Below, in pieces: positions 19,375-29,980 of a stretch of DNA of 64,000 nt. The position numbers and the translations under genes are program-made. The stretch is from CAIWHR01 sp963708855 (GTDB lineage: Bacteria > Pseudomonadota > Gammaproteobacteria > Burkholderiales > Casimicrobiaceae). The notes below the pieces were generated by a model that was not told the DNA's origin, made no database searches, and saw only the letters and a program-made list of their open reading frames with translations. Position 1 is the stretch's first letter; each line of letters opens with the position of its first letter. The stretch spans positions 62,001-126,000 of the forward strand of contig CAVPUM010000022.1 in the NCBI GenBank assembly GCA_963708855.1. Direction: 5' to 3'.

Positions 19375-20280
19375 TCACGGCAGCCTGAACCGGGCAACGT
19401 TCTGCCGGGTGTGGGGGACGAGGTCGACGGGGCTGCCCTTGTAGGTGAGACGCACGTCGGCGGCGTTGCCGATCAGGATATCGAAGGGCGGCGAACCCGA
19501 AAGGCTCCGCGTGCTGCCGCCGGGATGCATCCCGGACAGCAGAAGACGCCCGTCGCGATCGCGAATCTCCGTCCACGAAAAGTCCCGGAAGGCGAGCGTG
19601 ATCGGCTGTTCGGCGCGGGCAGCGGCGGTGGCGGCGGACGTCGCACCGGCGGCGGCTGGAGCTGGCGCCGACGGGCCCGCCCGGACGGGCTCCGGGGGAG
19701 GCACGGGCTCCGCCGCCGGCTTGCCGGCGACCAGAGGGTTCGGCAGCGGTATCCCGGTGGCGGCGGGGGCGGACGCCGCCACGGGGCTCTCGGCGGATAC
19801 GACGACGTCCTTGGCCGGCCCCGATCGCGCGACGCCGGCGGGACGCAACCACTCGTACACCGCGGCGACGGCCACGATGGCGGCAAGCGTCAGCGGTATG
19901 GCCCAGCGTGTCCATGCCGGCTTCGAATGATCGGTCGTGGGAAGCTCGCCCATCGTCTGGGCCGTCGGCTGAAGCGTCGGGGCCTCGAGCGCCGGCGCCG
20001 CGGCACCGGCCGGCAATGCGCCGACCACCGAGTCCGGATCGAGATGGACGAGTCGCGCATAATTGCGCACGAAGCCGCGCACGAAGGTCCTGCCCGGAAG
20101 ATGGGTGTAATCGTCCTCCTCGAGCGCCCGCACCTGACGCGGCGCGAGCTTCAGCTGCTGTGCCACGGCGTCGATGGAGAGCCCCGTAGCCTGGCGCGCG
20201 GCGCCCAGCAGCGCGCCGGCCGTCGCGGCTGCCGCCATCCCGCCGCCTTCCGTCGGTGCATGGGTCTGCGGCCCGGTCAC
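19375..20280 (-). CDS. rodZ: RodZ-like cell-shape protein
   Basis: A 301-residue protein: N-terminal helix-turn-helix domain (about residues 20-75; LLGAARQATGLSIDAVAQQL), a transmembrane helix at about 126-144, a long Pro/Ala-rich linker, and a C-terminal beta domain (DUF4115; SWTEIRDRDGRLLLSG). RodZ links MreB filaments to the membrane. The GTG start (20278-20280) overlaps the pilF stop as GTGA, so translation is coupled. The frame is intact. Confidence 0.9.
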   Translation of the reverse strand: MTGPQTHAPTEGGGMAAAATAGALLGAARQATGLSIDAVAQQLKLAPRQVRALEEDDYTHLPGRTFVRGFVRNYARLVHLDPDSVVGALPAGAAAPALEAPTLQPTAQTMGELPTTDHSKPAWTRWAIPLTLAAIVAVAAVYEWLRPAGVARSGPAKDVVVSAESPVAASAPAATGIPLPNPLVAGKPAAEPVPPPEPVRAGPSAPAPAAAGATSAATAAARAEQPITLAFRDFSWTEIRDRDGRLLLSGMHPGGSTRSLSGSPPFDILIGNAADVRLTYKGSPVDLVPHTRQNVARFRLP

Positions 20281-21092
20281 TCGCAAAGCCCCGTCGTTAC
20301 CGCCTTGGCCTCGGCCGAGTCCGGGTACCGGTTGCGCAACTGCGAGATGTAGGCCGTCTCGGCCGCACGGTCCCCCGCCTTCCGTTCGATGCACATGCCG
20401 AGGTACAGCGCTTCGGGCGCCGGCGCGGGCTGCTGCATCAACTGCTTCATCCAGCCACGCGCTTCGTCCTGGCGTCCGGCGCGAAACGCGAGCAATGCGA
20501 GCCCATACGCGGCGGGTGCGTTGTTCGGCGTTCGCGCCAGCGCGCGCCTGTAGTACGAATCGGCGTTGGCGACGTCGCCAAACGCGGCGCTGCAGCGACC
20601 GGCGTTGGTGAGGGCGATCTCGGGAGTCTTGTACAGCGGGTTGCGCAGCGCGATCTCGAACTCGGGAATCGACTGGCGCGGCTTGCCGTTGCTGCACAGA
20701 TACCAGCCCCAGTTGTGCCGGATCTCGGAGTCCTCCGGCGCGAGCGACAGGGCACGCTGGAAGTTCTGCTCGGCCTTCGCGTTTTCGCCCAGCATCGCAT
20801 GGACGAGGCCGAAGTAGTTGTAGATCTGCGGGTTGCTGGGGTCGAGCGCCACCGCTTCGTTGAGCTCCTCGAGCGCGATCTCCATCCGGCCGCGCTCGTA
20901 ATAGCCCGCGCCGAGTTCGGCATGGAGCACAGCGCGATCCTTCGGGCTCGCTTCCTGGGTTTTCACCGGGGGCAGCGGTTCGGGTGCACGTTGCGCGGCA
21001 GGGGCGCTCGCCGGCGGCGACGCGCACGAGCCGAGAAGCACGACGAGGGTGGCGATCGTGGCGGCGCTGCGGAGCAGGGGCTTCATGGTCAT
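20277..21092 (-). CDS. pilF: Type IV pilus biogenesis lipoprotein PilF/PilW
   Basis: A TPR lipoprotein of about 271 residues needed for assembly of the PilQ secretin. The signal peptide ends with lipobox LLGSC, followed by about six TPR repeats (AELGAGYYERGRMEIALEEL; IYNYFGLVHAMLGENAKAEQ and so on). The start at 21092 gives MTMKPLLRS; an ATG two codons in is equally possible. The frame is intact. It lies between rlmN and rodZ. Confidence 0.92.
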   Translation of the reverse strand: MTMKPLLRSAATIATLVVLLGSCASPPASAPAAQRAPEPLPPVKTQEASPKDRAVLHAELGAGYYERGRMEIALEELNEAVALDPSNPQIYNYFGLVHAMLGENAKAEQNFQRALSLAPEDSEIRHNWGWYLCSNGKPRQSIPEFEIALRNPLYKTPEIALTNAGRCSAAFGDVANADSYYRRALARTPNNAPAAYGLALLAFRAGRQDEARGWMKQLMQQPAPAPEALYLGMCIERKAGDRAAETAYISQLRNRYPDSAEAKAVTTGLCE

Positions 21093-21111
21093 TCCAGAAC
21101 GGGCGGAAGAA

Positions 21112-22227
21112 TCAATGTGCCGTCGTTGCGGCGGGCGCACCGTGGATTCTGATGCGCCGCTTGGTGCGATCCTGGACGCGTCCCGCGAGCTGGCCGCACG
21201 CCGCGTCGATGTCCTCGCCGCGCGTCTTGCGGACCGTGGTCACGAAGCCGTCGTCCATCAGGGATTTCTGGAACGCGAGGATCCGCGCGCGCGGGCTCGT
21301 CCGGAACTCCGCGCCGGGGAACGGGTTCCACGGGATCAGGTTGAACTTGCAGGGGACGTCGCGGACGAGCCGGGCGAGCTCGCGCGCCTGGTCCGTCGAG
21401 TCGTTCACACCGTCCAGCATCACGTATTCGAACGTGACGAAATCGCGCGGGGCGCGGTCGAGGTAACGGAGGCAGGCCGCGAGCAGCTGCGCAAGCGGGT
21501 ACTTGCGGTTGATCGGCACCAGACGGTCGCGCAGCGCGTCGTTTCCCGCGTGCAGCGAAACGGCGAGCGCGACCGGGCAGTCCTCGCGCAGGCGGTCGAG
21601 CGCCGGCACGAGCCCCGACGTGGACAGCGTGACCCGCCGGCGCGACAGGCCGTAGGCATTGTCGTCGAGGAAGGTCCGGAGCGCGCTCACCACGCTGTCG
21701 TAGTTGGCGAGCGGCTCGCCCATGCCCATCAGCACGACGTTGGTGATGGGCGCCCGGCCCTGCTCGACCCACGGCACGCTGATCCCATCGGCAACGAGCG
21801 TGCGGTTCGCGTGCCACAACTGCCCGACGATCTCCGCCGTTGTCAGATTGCGGTTGAAGCCCTGCTTGCCGGTCGAGCAGAACGCGCAGTCCAGCGCGCA
21901 ACCCGCCTGCGACGAGATGCACAGCGTGCCGCGGTCGTCTTCGGGGATGTAGACCATCTCGACTGCGTTGCCGGCGCCCGCGTCGAGCAGCCACTTGCGC
22001 GTGCCGTCGGCCGCCGTGGTGTCGCTGATCACGGCGGGCCCGCGAATCACAGCGACCGCCGCCAGCTTCTCGCGCAGCGCGCGCGACAGGTCGGTCATCG
22101 CCCCGACCTCGCCGACCAGGTGCTGGTGCACCCAGCGCGACACCTGCTTCGCGCGAAACGGCTTCTCGCCCATGTCGGCGAAAAGCGCTGCGAGGCCCGC
22201 AGCATCGAGGTCGAGCAGGTTGATCAC
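21112..22227 (-). CDS. rlmN: Dual-specificity RNA methyltransferase RlmN
   Basis: A radical-SAM enzyme of 371 residues that methylates C2 of A2503 in 23S rRNA and A37 in some tRNAs. The cluster motif CALDCAFC puts the ligands at Cys110, Cys114 and Cys117. GMGEPLANYDSV is the SAM-binding GxGEP motif, and the reactive cysteine lies near the C-terminus (AACGQLAG). The frame is intact. It starts 10 bases after ndk. Confidence 0.96.
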   Translation of the reverse strand: MINLLDLDAAGLAALFADMGEKPFRAKQVSRWVHQHLVGEVGAMTDLSRALREKLAAVAVIRGPAVISDTTAADGTRKWLLDAGAGNAVEMVYIPEDDRGTLCISSQAGCALDCAFCSTGKQGFNRNLTTAEIVGQLWHANRTLVADGISVPWVEQGRAPITNVVLMGMGEPLANYDSVVSALRTFLDDNAYGLSRRRVTLSTSGLVPALDRLREDCPVALAVSLHAGNDALRDRLVPINRKYPLAQLLAACLRYLDRAPRDFVTFEYVMLDGVNDSTDQARELARLVRDVPCKFNLIPWNPFPGAEFRTSPRARILAFQKSLMDDGFVTTVRKTRGEDIDAACGQLAGRVQDRTKRRIRIHGAPAATTAH

Positions 22228-22236
22228 GCGGGCGGT

Positions 22237-22662
22237 TCAGCGGCTGTAGACCGCCAGGGCGGGAAAGAAATAGGCGATCTCGGTCCTGGCGGTGTCCGAG
22301 CCGTCGGAGCCGTGCACGGCGTTCGCGTCGATCGATTTCGCGAAATCGGCCCGGATCGTGCCCGGGGCGGCCTTTTTCGGATCGGTCGCACCCATGAGGT
22401 CGCGGTTCTTCGCGATGGCGTCCTCGCCCTCGAGCACCTGGATCATCACCGGGCCGGACGTCATGAAATCGACCAGATCCTGGAAAAACGGCCGTTCGAG
22501 GTGAACCGCATAAAAGCCGCCGGCCTCGGCCGACGACAGCCAGCGCATTTGCGCGGCGACGATTCGCAGACCGTTGGTCTCGAAGCGCGAATAGATCTTT
22601 CCGATGAGATTGGCGGCAACCGCATCGGGCTTGATGATGGAAAGCGTACGTTCGACGGCCAT
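22237..22662 (-). CDS. ndk: Nucleoside diphosphate kinase
   Basis: A 141-residue enzyme that balances NTP pools by phosphate transfer through a histidine. The active site is NAVHGSD with His117, at the family position; the N-terminus ERTLSIIKPDAV is typical. The frame is intact. It is the first gene of the long minus-strand cluster and has its own promoter just upstream. Confidence 0.97.
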   Translation of the reverse strand: MAVERTLSIIKPDAVAANLIGKIYSRFETNGLRIVAAQMRWLSSAEAGGFYAVHLERPFFQDLVDFMTSGPVMIQVLEGEDAIAKNRDLMGATDPKKAAPGTIRADFAKSIDANAVHGSDGSDTARTEIAYFFPALAVYSR

Positions 22663-22701
22663 GCTGGCGGCTCCGGCTGAATAAATGCGAATAAATTCAA
22701 A

Positions 22702-22730
22702 ATTATACCATTCCCGGGGCCTCTTGTCGC
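22702..22730 (-). promoter_or_regulatory. Sigma-70 promoter of the ndk cluster
   Basis: On the minus strand, GCGACA (complement of 22725-22730), a 17-base spacer and a perfect TATAAT (complement of 22702-22707). The surrounding 30 bases are unusually AT-rich for this genome. It lies 40 bases upstream of the ndk ATG and could drive the whole run down to purA. Confidence 0.78.
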
Positions 22731-22792
22731 CGGGCCCGTCGCCTTGGCGGGGTGCTCGGGCGCGGAACCCTGTCGCCGGCGGCGCGACAATG

Positions 22793-22818
22793 AAAACGGG
22801 CCGCGTCGGCGGCCCGTT
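22793..22818 (-). terminator. Rho-independent terminator after dctM
   Basis: A 9-base-pair stem ACGGGCCGC/GCGGCCCGT (22796-22804 and 22809-22817) with a 4-base loop is followed on the minus strand by TTTTCA. It sits about 25 bases downstream of the dctM stop. Confidence 0.82.
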
Positions 22819-22840
22819 GCAGTGACGTTGCGGCGCGTAT

Positions 22841-24130
22841 TCAGGAACTCGCGCCCATCAGCAGGTTCGGCAGCCAGGTCGAGATGATCGGCACGTAGGT
22901 GATCAGCAGCAGGTACGCGATCATCACCAGGATCCACGGCGCGCAGGCCTTGGTCGTCTCGGTCAGTCCGAGCCCGGATATCCCGGAGGCCACGTACAGG
23001 TTGAGTCCGACCGGCGGGGTGATCATGCCGATCTCCATGTTGACGGTCATGATGATGCCGAGGTGGATCGGGTCGATGCCGAGCTTCATCGCGACGGGGA
23101 ACAGGATAGGCGCGGTGATGAGCAGGATCGACGAGGGCTCCATGAAGTTGCCGGCGACCAGCAGCAGGATGTTGACGACGACGAGGAACATCCACGGCGA
23201 GAGCCCCATCTCGTTGATCCAGACCGACAGGCTCTGCGGGATCTGCTCGGAGGTGAGCAGGAAGGAGAACAGCACCGCGTTGGTGATGATGTAGAGGATC
23301 ATCGCCGACAGGTTGGCGCTGTCGAGCAGGACCTTCGGGACCTGCTTCAGCGTCAGGTCCTTGTAGACGAAGACCGAGACGAAGAACGCGTACATGGCGC
23401 TCATCGCCGCAGCCTCGGTCGGCGTGAAGATGCCGGTATAGATGCCGCCGATGACCACGACGATCAGGAACAGCCCCCAGACGCTCTCGCGGAACGCCAG
23501 CAGCATCTCCTTGAAGCTGGCCTTGGGCATCCGCGGGTAGTTGCGCTTCTTGGCAACGGCCCAGGTGACGAACATCAGCAGCGCGGCGAGCATGATGCCG
23601 GGGATGATGCCGGCGATGAACAGGCGCCCGATCGACGAGTTGGTCGACACCGCGTAGATCACCATCACGATCGACGGCGGGATCAGGATGCCCAATGCCC
23701 CCGCCGTGCCGATCACGCCGACGCCGAATTTCTTCGGGTAACCCTGCTTGACCATCGCCGGCAGCAGGATCGAACCGATCGCGACGACGGTGGCCGGCGA
23801 GGAACCGGAGACTGCCGCGAACAGCGCGCAGGCCAGTACCCCGCCCAAGGCCAGGCCGCCGTGCAGGTGGCCGACCATCGCCGTGGCGAAGCGAATCATT
23901 CGTTTGGCGACGCCGCCGTGGGTGAGGAAGTTGCCGGCGAGGATGAAGAACGGGATCGCCATGATCTCGAACCTCTCGATGCCGGTGAAGAGCTTGAGCG
24001 CCACCGACTCGAGCGGCACTTGCGTCATCGTGAACAGGAAGGTGAGCACGGTTAGGCCGAGCGCGATCGAGATCGGCATGCCCGTGATCATCAGCAGGCA
24101 CAGCAGACCGAAGATGATGAGGCCGGTCAT
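22841..24130 (-). CDS. dctM: TRAP transporter large permease DctM
   Basis: A 429-residue membrane protein with about 12 hydrophobic segments, the ion-coupled channel of a tripartite ATP-independent periplasmic transporter. Family motifs include MAIPFFILAGNFLTHGG, AAVSGSSPATVVAIGS and TPPVGLNLYVASG. It works with dctQ and dctP upstream. The start MTGLIIFG (24130) was chosen for the hydrophobic first helix. A REP-like element separates it from dctQ. The frame is intact. Confidence 0.94.
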   Translation of the reverse strand: MTGLIIFGLLCLLMITGMPISIALGLTVLTFLFTMTQVPLESVALKLFTGIERFEIMAIPFFILAGNFLTHGGVAKRMIRFATAMVGHLHGGLALGGVLACALFAAVSGSSPATVVAIGSILLPAMVKQGYPKKFGVGVIGTAGALGILIPPSIVMVIYAVSTNSSIGRLFIAGIIPGIMLAALLMFVTWAVAKKRNYPRMPKASFKEMLLAFRESVWGLFLIVVVIGGIYTGIFTPTEAAAMSAMYAFFVSVFVYKDLTLKQVPKVLLDSANLSAMILYIITNAVLFSFLLTSEQIPQSLSVWINEMGLSPWMFLVVVNILLLVAGNFMEPSSILLITAPILFPVAMKLGIDPIHLGIIMTVNMEIGMITPPVGLNLYVASGISGLGLTETTKACAPWILVMIAYLLLITYVPIISTWLPNLLMGASS

Positions 24131-24137
24131 GATGGCT

Positions 24138-24215
24138 CCCCCCACGCTTGCGGCATTCGCCGCTGCGCTGCCCCCCGGGGGGCGGAACTCGCGCCTTGGG
24201 ACGGCCTGGCGGCGC
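24138..24215 (-). repeat. REP-like element between dctQ and dctM
   Basis: It begins at the base after the dctQ stop (24216-24218) and ends 7 bases before the dctM ATG. On the minus strand it reads GCGCCGCCAGGCCGTCCCAAG, a CCCCCCGGGGGG palindrome, and ends in GCAAGCGTGGGGGG. This is the opposite orientation, and a different sub-variant, from the hscB-hscA copies. Confidence 0.88.
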
Positions 24216-24833
24216 TCACGGCTGCCGTCCCGGCTTCACGTCGGCGGGGTGCAGGTCGGTAGGCAGTTTGGCCCACTCGGTCGCGTCCTCGGGGTCGAGC
24301 CCTTCGACGTGGCCGTGGTCGGCGTGCGGCAGGTTTCCCGTCCGGTGGAAGCTCCATGCGACCTGCAGGAAGCGGTAACACATCAGGAAGGAGCCGCAGG
24401 GGATGCACAGGTAGACCAGCCACTTCGGCAGCTCGAGGTCGGCCGAGGTCTGGTCGGTACCCATCAGTTCCCAGACGAAATGCGCGCCGAACGTGCCGAT
24501 GATGCCGGTGAACAGCGCCCCGGCGAGCAGCCCAAAGATGACGAACCAGCCGCGCGAGCGGTCGGGGAGGTTGTTGATCATCACGTCGACGCCGACGTGG
24601 ATCCCCGTGCGCACGCCATAGGCGGCACCGAACTTCGCCATCCACACGAACATGTAGATGCACAGTTCCTGCGCCCAGGCGAGGTCGATCCTCAGGAGCG
24701 CGTCCTGCAACCCGCCCGTCGCGAAACCGGTGGCATAACGATGGAGGACGGCGGCGAAGATGACGATCGTGGCCGCGCCGATCAGGAACGTGATCAGCCA
24801 CTCCTCGAGATGATCGAGGAATCTATTGAGCAT
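24216..24833 (-). CDS. dctQ: TRAP transporter small permease DctQ
   Basis: A 205-residue protein with four transmembrane helices and the typical DctQ features: a WAQELCIYMFVWMAKFGAAYG stretch, R-x-G-x-H-V-G-V-D-V after helix 2, and a soluble C-terminal tail rich in His and Asp. It forms the membrane domain with DctM. It follows dctP after a hairpin of probable regulatory role. The frame is intact. Confidence 0.92.
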   Translation of the reverse strand: MLNRFLDHLEEWLITFLIGAATIVIFAAVLHRYATGFATGGLQDALLRIDLAWAQELCIYMFVWMAKFGAAYGVRTGIHVGVDVMINNLPDRSRGWFVIFGLLAGALFTGIIGTFGAHFVWELMGTDQTSADLELPKWLVYLCIPCGSFLMCYRFLQVAWSFHRTGNLPHADHGHVEGLDPEDATEWAKLPTDLHPADVKPGRQP

Positions 24834-24869
24834 CGCCCGTCCTCCTCCAGTTCACACTGCGGGCAAGAA

Positions 24870-24892
24870 GATGCCCGCGCGAGGCGGGCATC
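24870..24892 (-). promoter_or_regulatory. Stem-loop between dctP and dctQ
   Basis: A perfect 9-base-pair inverted repeat GATGCCCGC/GCGGGCATC with a 5-base loop lies directly after the dctP stop, without a T-run. Such hairpins after binding-protein genes often stabilise the upstream mRNA or partly stop transcription, giving more binding protein than permease. That role is inferred. Confidence 0.7.
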
Positions 24893-24906
24893 CGGCGGCA
24901 AAGCAC

Positions 24907-25911
24907 TCAGTCGGGCTTGAACCCGGTCTCGGCGTACACGGCCTGAATCGTGTCCTTGCCGATCCGGCTTTCCATTTCCTTGTGCACAGGGACCAGCGCC
25001 TTCTTCCACGCGGCGCGCTCTTCGTTCGTCGGCACGTAAACCTGCGTCTTGCCCGAGGCCCTGACCTTTTCCAGCGCCTGGTCGTTCTCCTGCTTGGCGA
25101 TCGTGTTGGCGTACGCGGTCGCTTCGACCATCGCCGCCTCGAGACCGGCGCGCACGTCGGCCGGGAGGCCGTCCCAGAACTTCTTGTTCACGATGACCGC
25201 ATAGCCGAGGTAGCCGTGATTCGAGATGATCGCGTGCTTCTGCACCTCGTGCATCTTCTGCGTGTAGAGGTTCGAAGGCGGGTTTTCGGTGCCGTCGACC
25301 ACGCCCGTCTGCAGCGCCTGGTAGACCTCGGAGAACGCCATCGTCTGCGGCAGTGCGCCCAGCGCCTTCATCTGCGCGGCGAGCACCTGCGAGGACTGGA
25401 TGCGCATCTTCTGGCCCCTGACGTCGGCGGGAAGCTTCAGCGGCTTGTTCGAGCTCAGGATCTTGAAGCCGTTGTCCCAGTACGCGAGCCCCACGAGGCC
25501 CTTGGATTCGAGCTTCTTGAACAGCGCCTTGCCGGCAGACCCGCCGGTGACTTTGTGCAGCTCGTTGTAGTCGTCGAAGATGTACGGCAGATCGAACACC
25601 TCGAATTCGCGCACGCCCAGCGGTCCGAACTTGGCGAGCGACGGCGCGAGCATCTGCACCGAGCCCAGCGCCAGCGCCTCCATTTCCTCGCCGTCCTTGT
25701 ACAGCGTCGAGTTCGGGTAGAGCTCGACCTTGATCTTGCCCGGCAGCCGCTTCTCGGCCAGCTCCTTGAATTTCTCGGCACCCTTGCCCTTCGGCGTGTC
25801 CTGGGCGACGACGTGGCTGAACTTGATGATGATGGGCTGCTGCGCGGACGCAGCGCCGGCCGCGGCCAATACTGCGGAAGCGACGATGGCTAGTGCGAAA
25901 CGGAACTTCAT
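24907..25911 (-). CDS. dctP: TRAP transporter periplasmic binding protein DctP
   Basis: A 334-residue solute-binding protein with a signal peptide (cleavage likely after ASA, residue 23). It shows the family features FSHVVAQDTPKGKGAEKF and the conserved ligand-carboxylate arginine in RGQKMRIQSS (Arg170). The most likely substrates are C4-dicarboxylates or similar acids, but this cannot be fixed from sequence. A strong AGGAGG ribosome site lies 5 bases before the ATG (complement of 25917-25922). The frame is intact. Confidence 0.94.
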   Translation of the reverse strand: MKFRFALAIVASAVLAAAGAASAQQPIIIKFSHVVAQDTPKGKGAEKFKELAEKRLPGKIKVELYPNSTLYKDGEEMEALALGSVQMLAPSLAKFGPLGVREFEVFDLPYIFDDYNELHKVTGGSAGKALFKKLESKGLVGLAYWDNGFKILSSNKPLKLPADVRGQKMRIQSSQVLAAQMKALGALPQTMAFSEVYQALQTGVVDGTENPPSNLYTQKMHEVQKHAIISNHGYLGYAVIVNKKFWDGLPADVRAGLEAAMVEATAYANTIAKQENDQALEKVRASGKTQVYVPTNEERAAWKKALVPVHKEMESRIGKDTIQAVYAETGFKPD

Positions 25912-26052
25912 GAATCCCTCCTGGTCGAGTTGCCTTGCGTCCAGCCCCAGGTGCTCGGTTCGGCGGACAGCTTACCAGAGCCAGCGCGCGGGCCTGCGAG
26001 ACTACTTCCGGCGCAGCGTACGCGCCCCGGGTGAGCCCCCAATTGATGCACG

Positions 26053-27439
26053 TCAACGTTCGCGACCCCCGGGGTGCCACCGTACCGCGCAGCCGGGGAT
26101 GCCCTCGGCGGCCTGGAACGCGACGTCCACGCCGATGCCGGGGACGACGGCGAGCGCGCCGTCGCAGAACACGAGCGGCAGCGATGCGCGCTGCCAGGGT
26201 GGCATGCCGGAGTCCCGCAGGATGCCCTTCAGCGCCCGGCGCGGTCGGTCACCCGCGAACCGGATGCGCTCGCCCCCGGCGCGAGACCGCACCGTGACCT
26301 CGGCACCCTCCAGCCTGGCGCAATCGATTGCGGGACCGGCACAGGGCACGAATTCCAGCGCCCCGTGGGGCAGCGCCAGCTGCGCCTCGCCCCGCCAGGC
26401 GGCTGCGAACGGCGCCACGGCCGGTGCATGGACGACGATGCGACCCACGATGGAACCCGACCTCGGCCCCGGCGTGCGCCAGCCGGACGCGCGCATCGGG
26501 CGCGGCGTGCGTGAGTTGGTCCAGCATCGCCGCGAGGCGTGTCGTCGACGGCGCGCCGAGCCCGTGGCGGCGCAGGAACCAGCGCAGCAGATTGCGCGCC
26601 CGATGCGGTGCCCGCGCGGCGAGCGCGATCAGTGCCGAACGGTCAAGCGTCGCACCGGCGCCGGCCTCCTCGGCGACCGCGTCCTGTGCGTCGAGTTGCG
26701 CGATCTCGTCGCCGAGCCGGGCGGATTCGGCCTGGTGCCCGGCGGCGCGAACGAGCGTCGCGGGATATCCGGGAAACGCTGCGGCCAGGCGCGGCGCGAC
26801 CTCGTGGCGGATGAGATTGCGCTTCACGCCGATGTTCGCGTTCGATTCGTCGTCGACCCAGACGAGGCCGCGGGCCGTCGCATAGGCGTCGAGGCTCGCG
26901 CGCGGCAAGCCGAGGAAGGGTCGCAGCAGCGCCGGTCCCTCGCGCATCGGTCGAAGCACGGGCATCGCGGCGAGCCCGTGCGGGCCGGCGCCGCGCAGCA
27001 GTTGCAGCAGCAGCGTCTCCGCCTGGTCGTCGGCGTGGTGCGCGAGCGCGACGACATCCGCGTCGGCGGCGGCGTACGCTGCATAGCGGACGGCGCGTGC
27101 CCGCTCTTCGAGGCTCTCGCCGCCGCCGCGCCGGATTTCGGCGCGATGTACCGTGAGCGGGACGCCACGCGCGGCGCAGGCGTCGGCGCAGAAGGCGGCC
27201 CAGGCGTCGGCGTGGGCGGACAGGCCGTGATGGACGTGCAGCGCGCAAAGCGAGAGCCCGAGTTCCGGGGCGAGCGCCGCCGCCGCATCGAGCAGCGCCA
27301 TCGAGTCGCGGCCACCCGAAAGCCCGATGACCATGCGGACCGGAGCGCCACACCTGCCCGGCATGGCCGCGACTTCGCGCACGGCGTCGCGCACGGCGCG
27401 CAGCACGGGTGCAATGGCGGCAGCGGGCATGTCCGTCAT
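26053..27439 (-). CDS. tilS: tRNA(Ile)-lysidine synthase TilS (one frameshift)
   Basis: About 461 residues. An N-type ATP-pyrophosphatase domain has P-loop GLSGGRDSMALLDA, followed by HHADDQAETLLLQLLRG. Central and C-terminal TilS domains follow. It converts C34 of tRNA-Ile(CAU) to lysidine, so it is essential. An extra base in the CCC run at 26444-26446 breaks the C-terminal domain; removing it joins VGFHRG to RIVVHAPAVAPF. The start MTDMPAAA at 27439 is tentative; a Met three codons later is possible. Confidence 0.92.
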
Positions 27440-27490
27440 CCGTCGGGTGCCGGCAGCCGCCACGCCGGGAGTGTCGGCGTGCCGCCGGAC

Positions 27491-28459
<969 letters not shown>

Positions 28460-28547
28460 GGCTCGCGGCGCGGGTATCCGATGCGCCGCATCATAGCGCA
28501 GGCGCGCCGGCACCGGGCAATGCGGCCGCGACGGTCCCGCTCGACGC

Positions 28548-29312
28548 TCAATGCGCCAAGGCGTCCCAGACGAGCTTCAGTCCGGTGACGAACAGCAGCG
28601 TGTAGCTCACGCGATAGAACACGGCTTCGGAGGCCCGCCGGTGCAGCCAGACGCCGAACCAGATGCCGAGCGGCGCGAGCGGCGCGAAGACGAGCGCCGT
28701 CGTCAGGTTCGCGGCGTTGAGCTGGCCCAGGAACGCGTACGGCACGAGCTTCACGTAGTTGACGACGAGGAAGAACACGGCCGACGTGGCGACGAGGGCC
28801 GTCTTGTCGATCCGCTGCGGCAGCATGTAGACGGCGAACGGCGGCCCGCCGGCGTGCGCCAGCGTGCTGGTGAACCCGGAGGCCGCGCCCCAGAACGCGC
28901 CGGCGGCGCGGCCCGGCTTCGCCATGCGCGAGGTGAGGCGCGCGGTCAATCCGAACCAGCTGTTCAGCGTGAACGTCACGGCGATCAGCCCGATCAGGAG
29001 CCGGATCGCGTTGACCGGCAGGGCGCCGAACGCCAGCGCCCCGATGCCGATCCCGACCAGCGCGCCGGGGAGCAGCGCGCGCAGGTGCTCGCGCGACCAG
29101 CGGCCGCGGTAGGCGTGGACGCTGAAGAGGTCCATCGCGCAGAGGATCGGCAGCATGATGCCCGCGGCCTCGGGCGGCGCGATGTAGATCGACATCAGCG
29201 GCACCGCGAGCCCGCCGGCGCCGGTGCCGAACCCGCCCTTGGCCATGCCGGTCAGCAGGATGGCGACGATCGCGACCGGATAGAACGCCAGCGGGAAGTC
29301 GGGCCAGATCAC
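28548..29312 (-). CDS. TauE/SafE-family membrane permease
   Basis: A 254-residue membrane protein with about eight hydrophobic segments. It shows the family pattern of two related halves, each starting with a GxGxGxx-type helix (GMAKGGFGTGAGGLAVPL; SGFTSTLAHAGGPPFAVYML). Members export sulfite, sulfoacetate or other sulfur anions; the substrate here is unknown. The start is GTG at 29310-29312, overlapping the stop of the acetyltransferase gene as GTGA. The frame is intact. Confidence 0.87.
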   Translation of the reverse strand: MIWPDFPLAFYPVAIVAILLTGMAKGGFGTGAGGLAVPLMSIYIAPPEAAGIMLPILCAMDLFSVHAYRGRWSREHLRALLPGALVGIGIGALAFGALPVNAIRLLIGLIAVTFTLNSWFGLTARLTSRMAKPGRAAGAFWGAASGFTSTLAHAGGPPFAVYMLPQRIDKTALVATSAVFFLVVNYVKLVPYAFLGQLNAANLTTALVFAPLAPLGIWFGVWLHRRASEAVFYRVSYTLLFVTGLKLVWDALAH

Positions 29313-29913
29313 GGCGCCGGCGCGTCGATCAGCATGTCGACGTGCAGGATGCCGTCCTCGTCGTAAGGTGCCGAGACCGGGCGAAAGCCGAGGCTCGCGT
29401 AGAACGTCTCGCAGCCGCTGCTGCGCCGCAACGCGGATCGGGCGCCCCGGCCAGATTCCGCGGGTGCGCATGATGCCTTCGATCATCAGCGTGCGTCCCA
29501 GCCCGATGCCGCGATGGGGCGGAACCGTGAGCACGCGACCGATCGACGGCTCGGCGTACTTGCGGCCCGGGGTCGAGCACCCGGAGGTATCCGGCGAGCG
29601 CGGATGCGGCGCCCGCTTCGGTCCACGCGAGGAGGTGCCAGGCGTGGAGGTCGTGACCGTCGGCGTCCTGGAAGGCGCATTGCTGCTCGACGGCGAAGAC
29701 CTGCTGCCGGGCGGCGAGCACGGCATACAGATCGGCGGCCGCGAGACCCGGCAACCGCGACCATTGCCAGCGAAGCGTGCGCGCGGCGTCGAGGGCACGG
29801 CAGGCGTCGCGGATTCCATCGCGCCGAACATAGCGCAGTCGGCCCGCCGCGTCGAGGACAGATCGACGTGTTCCCTGGAGGCCACCCGCGATCCGCAGAT
29901 CGAGAAGGCTCAT
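29309..29913 (-). CDS. ElaA-type GNAT acetyltransferase (two frameshifts)
   Basis: A GNAT-fold N-acetyltransferase of up to 200 residues. The body matches ElaA: ARQQVFAVEQQCAFQDADGHD, the acetyl-CoA motif RGIGLGRTLMIEGI, and the end FYASLGFRPVSAPYDEDGI. Extra bases near 29570 and 29415 split it over three frames. The first 45 residues (MSLLDLRIAGG...) are not typical of ElaA, so the start may be further in. The substrate is unknown. Stop and the next start overlap (GTGA). Confidence 0.8.
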
Positions 29914-29980
29914 GCGATTCTGCGTTGCGTTCCTCCTGTGGCTTGCGTCGGCGCCAGCGTGCGGAGTTCCGGCGGGTGCG

